Assembly: GCA_026394635.1 (NCBI GenBank)
Contig: JAPKXV010000429.1
Span: 1 to 10,937, forward strand
Origin: Methanoregula sp.
Lineage (GTDB): Archaea > Halobacteriota > Methanomicrobia > Methanomicrobiales > Methanospirillaceae
DNA length: 10,937 nt
Reading direction: 5' to 3'
The first letter of the stretch is position 1, and each line of letters starts with the position of its first letter. A program made the position numbers and the translations under genes. Shown one piece after another: positions 5,950 to 10,937 of the stretch. Below the pieces are notes generated by a model. That model made no database searches. It saw only the letters and a program-made list of their open reading frames with translations, and was not told where the DNA came from.

Positions 5950-7347
5950 ATGTTTCAGGGGATAACACGGATCAGCACCCTTGAATGGGAAGTGCCCCTC
6001 GGATTTGTACCAGGAATGCGGGTTCCGGGGCGCTTTTTCCTTTCAGAATCGCTTGAAAAACTACTTGAGCCGGGGGCAGTCCAGCAGCTTGCCAATGTTG
6101 CGACACTGCCGGGAATTATTAAAAATTCCCTTGCGATGCCTGACATCCATTGGGGGTACGGTTTCCCGATTGGAGGCGTCGCAGCGTTCGACCTCACAGA
6201 AGGGGTTATTTCGCCGGGTGGTGTCGGGTTTGATATCAATTGCGGGGTCCGGTTGCTCGCCACCCCTCTCGCCCAAAAGGATGTCGCAGGAAGGAAGGAC
6301 CTTATCGAGAACCTCTATCATGCTGTGCCAACAGGCGTAGGAGCAAAAAGCGCGCAAAAGGTAACAGGTCAGGTTCTTGATGCGGGTTTCGGGGAGCGAA
6401 ACGACCTCGTGCGCTGCGAGGAGGGGGGGTTTATGAAAGACGCCGATCCCCAACAGGTTTCTTCAAAAGCAAAACAGCGTGGCATCCCTCAGGGGGGTAC
6501 ATTGGGATCCGGCAACCACTTTCTTGAACTGCAGGTCGTGCGTGAAATCTACGATGAGGTGGCAGCCAAAGCGTTCGGCCTTTTTAAGGATCAGGTCTGC
6601 TGCATGATCCACTGCGGGTCCCGGGGGCTGGGTCACCAGACATGTACGGATCATATCAAGATACTTGAAGCTGCCACGAAAAAATACCAGATCAAATTAC
6701 CGGACCGCCAGCTTGCTTGCGCCCCGATCAGCTCACATGAGGGAAAAGCATATTTCGGAGCCATGGCAGCATCTGCAAACTATGCATGGGCAAACCGCCA
6801 GTTGATCACCCATACTACCAGGAATGTCCTTGCGAAAATGTTCAGTATCGATTATGGGGAAATGCCCCTTGTTTACGATGTGGCTCATAATGTGGCAAAG
6901 TTCGAAGAACATATTGTTAACGGGAAAAAGGAAAAAGTCTGCGTTCACCGGAAGGGTGCTACCCGTTCATTTGGTCCCTATGCGCCGGATATCCCTTCAG
7001 AACTCTCACCCATAGGACAACCCGTGATCATTCCCGGTAGTATGGGAACCTCTTCATTTGTCCTGCGTGGGACACTAACTGCAATGGAGCGGACGTTCGG
7101 GAGCACCTGCCATGGAGCGGGCAGGGTGATGAGCCGGACACAGGCAAAAAAGAAATTTTCCGGAAGGGACGTAATGGCAAGTCTCGCCCTAAGGGGAATT
7201 CTTGTTAAGGCACCCAATGAAGCCGCGATCGCTGATGAAGCTCCTGAGGTATATAAGCCGAGTGAAGACGTGGTGCGGGTGGTGCACGATGCCGGACTCT
7301 CCCTGCTCGTCGCCCGCCTCGATCCTCTTGGGGTGATCAAAGGATGA
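5950..7347 (+). CDS. rtcB: RNA-splicing ligase RtcB (3'-phosphate RNA ligase)
   Basis: Joins RNA ends with 2',3'-cyclic phosphate or 3'-phosphate to 5'-OH using GTP and Mn2+; it is the tRNA ligase that seals exons after intron removal in archaea. The protein has 465 residues, full length, with no intein. Metal and catalytic residues are in place: D95 and C98 in GGVGFDINCGVRLL, H190 in GSGNHF, H221 in HCGSRGLGHQ, H313 in YDVAHN, and the guanylylated His in STCHGAGR (H388). The early block MPDIHWGYGFPIGG is also family-typical. The ATG at 5950 aligns with the usual N-terminus; a purine-rich stretch, gaaggag (5930-5936), lies rather far upstream, so translation may rely on coupling to archease. 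The 3' end overlaps the next gene by four bases (ATGA). Confidence 0.96.
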   Translation: MFQGITRISTLEWEVPLGFVPGMRVPGRFFLSESLEKLLEPGAVQQLANVATLPGIIKNSLAMPDIHWGYGFPIGGVAAFDLTEGVISPGGVGFDINCGVRLLATPLAQKDVAGRKDLIENLYHAVPTGVGAKSAQKVTGQVLDAGFGERNDLVRCEEGGFMKDADPQQVSSKAKQRGIPQGGTLGSGNHFLELQVVREIYDEVAAKAFGLFKDQVCCMIHCGSRGLGHQTCTDHIKILEAATKKYQIKLPDRQLACAPISSHEGKAYFGAMAASANYAWANRQLITHTTRNVLAKMFSIDYGEMPLVYDVAHNVAKFEEHIVNGKKEKVCVHRKGATRSFGPYAPDIPSELSPIGQPVIIPGSMGTSSFVLRGTLTAMERTFGSTCHGAGRVMSRTQAKKKFSGRDVMASLALRGILVKAPNEAAIADEAPEVYKPSEDVVRVVHDAGLSLLVARLDPLGVIKG

Positions 7348-7919
7348 GCGTGCGGGCTGGCTTTGCAGGGGAGACACGGCAGCACTTCACACGGTTCATC
7401 GAGGACTGTGGGATTGCATGCGAAGTTGTCACCCCGCACATGCTCGCCGCTCCGTTTTACCGCGGTTCATTCAACTGCCTCATCGTGCCGACGGGTTTTG
7501 GAAACCCGAAGTACTCAAAACTCCTCCCTGCACTGCGTGCAGCCTCACCACGGATATTAAAATTTTTAGAGAACGGGGGGAACCTGCTGGTCTACGGGGC
7601 AGCTATTGATAATCCATCCGCATATGACTGGCTCCCATTTCCGGTGACATACCGTCATGAATGCCACCCAAGAAAAATTACCTGTAATGCTTCAGGCATT
7701 TCAGAGACCATTGTTGAAGATTATGATATCGATCGCATTGAATGCGACGGTTGTTTTCCCGAACATGACGGGGACGCTGCGGGACTGGGGGAAGGAGAGG
7801 CGGTGGTCATTGAAAAACATGTCGGTAAGGGGTGCGTTGTAGTGACCAGTATCCATGAATTCCCCTCAAGGAAGTTTATCGACAGGTTCTGCCGTTTGGG
7901 AACACAAACTTTATTCTAG
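7344..7919 (+). CDS. Uncharacterised protein with a glutamine-amidotransferase-like fold
   Basis: A 191-residue protein without a name I can support. Residues 43-88 (FNCLIVPTGFGNPK ... FLENGGNLLVYGAAI) follow the pattern of class I glutamine amidotransferase-like domains: a strand ending in a P-x-G-F turn, a helix, then NGG-x-L-L-V-Y-G. The nucleophile Cys normally found just after that strand is replaced (YGAAID), so it should not be an active glutaminase. The C-terminal half (VIEKHVGKGCVVVTSIHEFPS) fits the closing strand of such folds, which often reads GxGxVvvtsxH. The start overlaps the rtcB stop (ATGA), and the stop codon is directly followed by another ATG, so it is firmly embedded in the rtcB operon. 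A binding or scaffold role is more likely than catalysis. Confidence 0.78.
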   Translation: MSVRAGFAGETRQHFTRFIEDCGIACEVVTPHMLAAPFYRGSFNCLIVPTGFGNPKYSKLLPALRAASPRILKFLENGGNLLVYGAAIDNPSAYDWLPFPVTYRHECHPRKITCNASGISETIVEDYDIDRIECDGCFPEHDGDAAGLGEGEAVVIEKHVGKGCVVVTSIHEFPSRKFIDRFCRLGTQTLF

Positions 7920-7940
7920 ATGGACATTGACCAGAAGTAT

Positions 7941-7947
7941 AAGGAAG
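7941..7947 (+). promoter_or_regulatory. Shine-Dalgarno favouring the internal start of the DUF2111 gene
   Basis: The sequence aaggaag lies five bases before the ATG at 7953. The alternative in-frame ATG at 7920, which abuts the preceding stop codon as TAGATG, has no such signal. This supports the shorter protein, although a coupled start at 7920 stays possible. Confidence 0.5.
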
Positions 7948-7952
7948 ACCCG

Positions 7953-8375
7953 ATGCATCGCTATACCCTTTCTGCAAGCGCCGTGGCAGATGATCTGGAA
8001 CCTATTGCCATTGCCATCCATGAAATACTTAACCGGCTTCCGGTGACCGCAAAGTCCCGTGATAAGCCGGGCATCAGGGTTGAGGAGGGTAGGGTGGTCG
8101 ACCGGCACTATACCGGACCCGTGCTCGAGGACGCGATCCGTGCCAACAGACTGATAAAGACCACGCCGACATCCGGGCCTTACAAAGGGGTTCCGGTGAC
8201 AGTTTCCCCTCTCAGGGATGGTGAGGGGGTAGCGATAGGTGCAATCGGTGTTGTTGATATTACCGGGATCTTTGACTTGGCTACCCTCATGGAACACCAG
8301 TCTGCAATCATCAAGCAGGTCTGCGGAAAGGATCCCTGCCCCCTGCCATCAGAATCCATTGAGGCAAAGAGGTGA
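7953..8375 (+). CDS. DUF2111 family protein
   Basis: A 140-residue protein of the methanogen family DUF2111, function unknown. Recognisable blocks are LEPIAIAIHEILNRLPVT (about 17-34), a conserved TGPVLEDAI, SGPYKGVPVTVSPLRD and IGAIGVVDITG. The alternating strands with a G-x-x-x-G-V-V-D segment resemble a small sensory (PAS- or GAF-like) domain, but that is inference. The C-terminus has a C-x4-C pair (CGKDPC). I chose the ATG at 7953 for its Shine-Dalgarno; starting at 7920 would add eleven polar residues (MDIDQKYKEDP). Its stop codon is part of the birA ribosome binding site, so the two genes are tightly linked. The context (rtcB and archease upstream, birA downstream) does not reveal its job. 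Confidence 0.85.
   Translation: MHRYTLSASAVADDLEPIAIAIHEILNRLPVTAKSRDKPGIRVEEGRVVDRHYTGPVLEDAIRANRLIKTTPTSGPYKGVPVTVSPLRDGEGVAIGAIGVVDITGIFDLATLMEHQSAIIKQVCGKDPCPLPSESIEAKR
8369..8375 (+). promoter_or_regulatory. Shine-Dalgarno that fixes the birA start
   Basis: GAGGTGA matches the archaeal 16S rRNA tail well and ends five bases before the GTG at 8381. It overlaps the stop codon of the DUF2111 gene. The earlier in-frame GTG at 8372 lies inside this site and so cannot use it. Confidence 0.7.
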
Positions 8376-8380
8376 GATGG

Positions 8381-9361
8381 GTGCCGGACTCTGCATTTAA
8401 GGTATTGGAAGCCCTTGAACGGGCAGACCGTCCGATATCCGGCGAAGCAATAAGCAAAGAGCTGGGTATCACCCGGTCAGCAGTCTGGAAGCATATCAAT
8501 GAACTCAGGGCAACGGGATACGATATCTCATCATCGCAAAAGGAGGGGTACCGGCTCACCAGGACCAGCAGCAAACTTCTCCCCCACGAGATACACAAGA
8601 AGCTCAAGACCCAGTTTATCGGAAAAACAATGCGGTATTTGGAAAATACCCCCTCGACAATATGGGTTGGCAAACAGATCTGTGCAGAGGGGGATGTGGG
8701 TAAGATGCACGGTCTTGTCATCATTGCCGAAGAACAGACTGGCGGAATTGGGAGGATGGGACGCGCATGGGTGTCCCCGTCAGGAGGCATCTGGATCACG
8801 ATTGTCCTTAAACCCCGCATCCCGATCGACCATGTCTTCATGGTGACCATGGCAGGATCCGTTGCAGTAGCGAGAGCAATACGCAAGGAATTTGATCTCG
8901 GGGCATTAATCAAGTGGCCAAACGATATTTTTATCGGCGATAAGAAAGTCGCAGGCCTGCTCCTGGAATTATCTGCAGAAGCCGACGCTATTCACCACTG
9001 CCTGCTTGGGATCGGGATTGATGCGAACGTGCCCATCAACGAGTTTTCACCGGATCTCCAGAAAGATATCACATCGATCAGCGCGGAGGTCGGGCACGAA
9101 GTTGACCGGGCAACTTTTCTCGCACGCATACTAAAAGAGTTCGAGAACCGGTACCTGCTCATCGAAGGCGGGGAGTATGATTCGATCATCAGGGAATGGA
9201 AAAGCCTCTCCAGCACGCTTGAGCACCGGGTCCATATCACTACGATGAAAAACAGTTTTGAAGGTGAAGCAATCGATATCGATGAATTCGGCGCCCTCAT
9301 CATCCGCAAGGATAATGGAAAGATAGAACGGGTTATTGCCGGAGACTGTATCCACTGCTGA
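8381..9361 (+). CDS. birA: Bifunctional biotin operon repressor / biotin-[acetyl-CoA-carboxylase] ligase BirA
   Basis: Activates biotin to biotinyl-AMP and attaches it to a carboxylase carrier lysine; the target in a methanogen is probably pyruvate carboxylase. The protein has 326 residues. An N-terminal winged helix (about 4-60) includes GEAISKELGITRSAVWKHINELRATGY (21-47), so this is the DNA-binding type of BirA. The ligase domain carries the biotinyl-AMP loop GGIGRMGRAW (121-130), KWPND (178-182) and the catalytic Lys in KKVAGLLLE (K189). A C-terminal beta domain follows, with VHITTMKNSFEGEAIDIDEFGALIIRKDNG. The loop is a variant of the common GRGRxGRxW, with Ile for the first Arg (I123). 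The GTG start follows a strong ribosome binding site. Just downstream lies a palindromic operator before bioY, which fits biotin-dependent repression of uptake. Confidence 0.95.
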   Translation: MPDSAFKVLEALERADRPISGEAISKELGITRSAVWKHINELRATGYDISSSQKEGYRLTRTSSKLLPHEIHKKLKTQFIGKTMRYLENTPSTIWVGKQICAEGDVGKMHGLVIIAEEQTGGIGRMGRAWVSPSGGIWITIVLKPRIPIDHVFMVTMAGSVAVARAIRKEFDLGALIKWPNDIFIGDKKVAGLLLELSAEADAIHHCLLGIGIDANVPINEFSPDLQKDITSISAEVGHEVDRATFLARILKEFENRYLLIEGGEYDSIIREWKSLSSTLEHRVHITTMKNSFEGEAIDIDEFGALIIRKDNGKIERVIAGDCIHC

Positions 9362-9372
9362 TACAGGCTACC

Positions 9373-9379
9373 TTTTTAT
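9373..9379 (+). promoter_or_regulatory. TATA-like box of the bioY operon
   Basis: The T-rich stretch tttttat is similar to the element ahead of thioredoxin. It predicts a transcription start near 9400-9405, inside the operator and just before the ATG at 9410. It may also act as an oligo-T terminator for the birA transcript, which ends 11 bases upstream. Confidence 0.45.
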
Positions 9380-9411
9380 CGTCAACCATGTAATTTTTTA
9401 TGGTTGACGAT
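9378..9411. promoter_or_regulatory. Predicted BirA operator (perfect inverted repeat)
   Basis: Two perfect 12-bp arms, atcgtcaaccat (9378-9389) and atggttgacgat (9400-9411), flank a 10-base AT-rich spacer. Read as a BirA box it is tcgtcaacc-N14-ggttgacga. This agrees at seven of nine positions per arm with the consensus I know for BirA sites in bacteria and archaea, TTGTAAACC-N14/15-GGTTTACAA. It lies between the birA and bioY genes, starts at the TATA-like box and ends in the bioY start codon, so bound BirA would block transcription start. Confidence 0.85.
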
Positions 9412-9919
9412 GTTCGGGAATATCCACAGAGCTGCTATTATATCATATTCTGCTGCATTTATCGGGCTGATTTCACTGGGCAGCTGGATTTCAATCCCGT
9501 TTTTCCCCGTCCCTTTCACCCTTCAGACCTTGTTTGTTTTGCTTGCGGGGGCGGTCATGAAACGATCAGCTGTGATACCGGTAGCAGTATATCTCATTCT
9601 CGGAGTGTTTGGACTCCCCTTATTTCATAACGGGCTTTCCGGCATTGGGGTTTTTTTAGGACCAACGGGGGGTTATCTGGTTGGGTTTGTCCCAGCCGCC
9701 CTTCTTACTGGTCTTGTCTATGAAAAAAATTCAAAGTGGATACGGATCTGCGGTCTTTGTGCATCCATCCTCATTGTTTATGCCTGTGGGATCGCGTGGC
9801 TCTGCTGGTCAGCCGGTATGGGAGTTGTACCTGCAATAATTATCGGCATGGTGCCGTTCCTTCCTGGAGACCCTCTCAAAATAGGTGCAGCATATTTGAT
9901 TGCAAAGCGGTTCTCATGA
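9410..9919 (+). CDS. bioY: BioY, biotin-binding S component of an ECF transporter
   Basis: Integral membrane protein that captures biotin; 169 residues, slightly short for the family (about 185-190), with about six hydrophobic segments. Family marks are PVPFTLQTLFVLLAGA (33-48), GPTGGYLVGF (84-93) and PFLPGDPLK (149-157). The ATG at 9410 is preferred; its first base is within the operator's right arm. The in-frame TTG at 9404 would add two residues. There is no Shine-Dalgarno, and the predicted transcription start is only a few bases upstream, so the mRNA is leaderless or nearly so. The stop codon overlaps the next gene as ATGA. Regulation by BirA and biotin is strongly suggested by the operator and the neighbouring birA. 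Confidence 0.95.
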   Translation: MFGNIHRAAIISYSAAFIGLISLGSWISIPFFPVPFTLQTLFVLLAGAVMKRSAVIPVAVYLILGVFGLPLFHNGLSGIGVFLGPTGGYLVGFVPAALLTGLVYEKNSKWIRICGLCASILIVYACGIAWLCWSAGMGVVPAIIIGMVPFLPGDPLKIGAAYLIAKRFS

Positions 9920-10587
9920 TTGAAATACGCGACCTTCACTACCGCACCCTGCACATTGACTATGTTGACATTCCCGAAGGCATAACCACGATTATCGGGA
10001 AAAATGGCAGCGGCAAAACCACATTGTTGCGGTTGTGCGCCGGGATCGCTGTTCCGGAGTCCGGAACCATTCTCATCAATGGGACGCCCCCCCGGCAGAC
10101 CAATGTCGGTTGGGTAAACGAATATCCGGACAGGAACATGCTTTTTTCAAAGGTGTATGATGAGATTTCATCTCCCCTGCGTTTTCAGCATGTTGCACCC
10201 TATACGGTTGACCGAGAGATACTCAGGATTGCAGATCAATTGGGAATCAGGCATCTCCTTTCCCGTCTGGTTTATGACCTTTCCGGGGGTGAAAAGGTGC
10301 TTGTCGCCCTTGCTGCAGCGCTGGTTGCCGATCCAAAAATTGTTATTCTCGATGAGTATGATTCGCACCTCGATAGTGAACGGAGTCTGCAGATCGAACA
10401 GGTTATCAGGAATTCAGGATGTCATTATATTCTTCGATGTACCCAGCAGATGGAAACAGCTGCAGGGAGTAATACCGTCATCATGCTTGAGGCGGGAAAA
10501 ATGGCGCATGCAGGGCATCCTGCCGATGTTTTTCCAAACCTCGAAGGAACAGGGTATTACCCGCTTTCGTGGAGGGTGGGATTGTGA
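9916..10587 (+). CDS. ECF transporter ATPase, first subunit, with altered Q- and H-loops
   Basis: ABC ATPase of 223 residues, cytoplasmic, expected to power the BioY transporter together with the next gene's product. Walker A is GKNGSGKTT (28-36), the signature is LSGGE (122-126), and Walker B is KIVILDE (141-147, catalytic E147). Two usual residues differ: the Q-loop reads GWVNEYPDRN, with Glu 69 in place of Gln, and the switch His is replaced by Gln 177 (CTQQMETA where THxMEEA is usual). It also lacks the C-terminal extension of many EcfA proteins (about 270-280 residues). The ATG at 9916 overlaps the bioY stop; the frame is open further upstream, but that part runs inside bioY. The stop overlaps the next GTG start. 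Confidence 0.9.
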   Translation: MIEIRDLHYRTLHIDYVDIPEGITTIIGKNGSGKTTLLRLCAGIAVPESGTILINGTPPRQTNVGWVNEYPDRNMLFSKVYDEISSPLRFQHVAPYTVDREILRIADQLGIRHLLSRLVYDLSGGEKVLVALAAALVADPKIVILDEYDSHLDSERSLQIEQVIRNSGCHYILRCTQQMETAAGSNTVIMLEAGKMAHAGHPADVFPNLEGTGYYPLSWRVGL

Positions 10588-10937
10588 AAGTCGTCCTTGA
10601 TGATGTTATGTTAAAGCGGCAGAACTTTTCTCTGGTTGCACGGGGTGAATTCCCTGAGGGAATCCATCTCATCACTGGTGCCGTAGGTAGCGGAAAGTCA
10701 ACCCTCGCCCTTGCGATTGCAGGTAATTTCCCCACAGAGCACGGCAGAATATCCCGTGTTGGATTCGGTTCGATGATGATCTCGATGCAGTTCCCCGAGT
10801 ACCATGTAACAGGAATGACCCTGAAAGAGGAGTGCATTTCGTGGGGATGTGAGCCGGAAGAATTTTTTTCATCACCAGATCTTCTTGGAAGAGAAGAACA
10901 ATCCCCCTTTGTAATCAGCAGGGGAGAACTCAAACGA
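10584..10937 (+). CDS. ECF transporter ATPase, second subunit (partial, runs off the window)
   Basis: The first 118 residues of a second ABC ATPase, starting at a GTG that overlaps the preceding stop as GTGA. Walker A is GAVGSGKST (32-40) and the Q-loop has its normal Gln (ISMQFPEYH, Q69). The signature reads ISRGE (111-115) where LSGGE or LSGGQ is usual, so the first Gly is replaced by Arg. Walker B and the H-loop lie beyond the end. Only a short helical domain separates Q-loop and signature. It probably pairs with the first ATPase as a heterodimer, with a T component gene expected next. Confidence 0.88.
   Translation, partial: MKVVLDDVMLKRQNFSLVARGEFPEGIHLITGAVGSGKSTLALAIAGNFPTEHGRISRVGFGSMMISMQFPEYHVTGMTLKEECISWGCEPEEFFSSPDLLGREEQSPFVISRGELKR

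Noticed and set aside
5950..7347. Possible intein in RtcB
   Set aside because: RtcB is a known intein host in archaea, but this protein has normal length and uninterrupted motifs.
8741..8770. BirA loop GGIGRMGRAW as a possible loss of function
   Set aside because: The key second Arg and the Gly-Arg after it are kept, KWPND and the catalytic Lys are intact, and I recall that the first Arg position varies in archaeal ligases.
8311..8913. A 200-codon minus-strand open frame opposite birA
   Set aside because: It overlaps the motifs of BirA on the other strand, lies against the direction of the operon and shows no recognisable domain.
9400..9630. Open frame starting at the ATG in the right arm of the operator
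   Set aside because: It runs inside bioY in a different frame and has no family resemblance; bioY is certain from its motifs.
9736..9915. Upstream extension of the first ATPase frame
   Set aside because: The extension lies inside bioY in another frame. The ATG at 9916 gives the normal ABC N-terminus and the ATGA overlap.

Overview
The window looks like chromosomal DNA of a methanogenic archaeon, most likely a Methanomicrobiales-type euryarchaeon (order-level placement is inference). The pointers are an F420H2:NADP oxidoreductase (NpdG/Fno), two protein families that I know mainly from methanogens (DUF2551 and DUF2111), archaeal-type SecF and SecD, archease with RtcB, and AT-rich TATA-like promoters. 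The first genes of transcription units lack a Shine-Dalgarno (SD) sequence, while several internal genes have good ones. I see no tRNA, rRNA, CRISPR array, transposon or phage gene. The coding density is high.

Layout. A divergent intergenic region of 300 bases (4568-4867) splits the window. To its left, all genes read leftward: secF-secD (joined by an ATGA overlap), then a tight four-gene unit of thioredoxin, npdG, an endonuclease III-family glycosylase (COG2231 type) and a class II aldolase. The last three overlap or nearly touch their upstream neighbours. To its right, all genes read rightward: a DUF2551 protein, a 93-residue CxxC protein, archease, rtcB, a degenerate glutamine-amidotransferase-like protein, a DUF2111 protein and birA, most of them closely spaced. 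After a short gap with an operator come bioY and two ABC ATPase genes; the second runs off the window's end.

How the genes work together. SecF and SecD are the accessory subunits of the Sec translocase. Archease activates RtcB for tRNA splicing and RNA ligation. BirA combines a DNA-binding domain with a biotin-protein ligase, and directly downstream lies a perfect 12-bp inverted repeat (9378-9411) that fits the BirA operator pattern. It ends on the bioY start codon, so BirA very likely represses biotin uptake when biotin is plentiful. BioY and the two ATPases form most of an ECF-type biotin transporter; a transmembrane T component is expected beyond the right edge.

The most notable signals are the bioY operator and the two transporter ATPases. 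Each ATPase has lost different catalytic elements, and all the losses would fall in the same one of the two composite ATP sites. Also notable are a glycosylase that ends before the fourth iron-sulfur cysteine, an Asn in NpdG where the Archaeoglobus enzyme has a His, repeats in the divergent intergenic region, and an operon-like link of RNA ligation genes to two uncharacterised methanogen proteins and birA.
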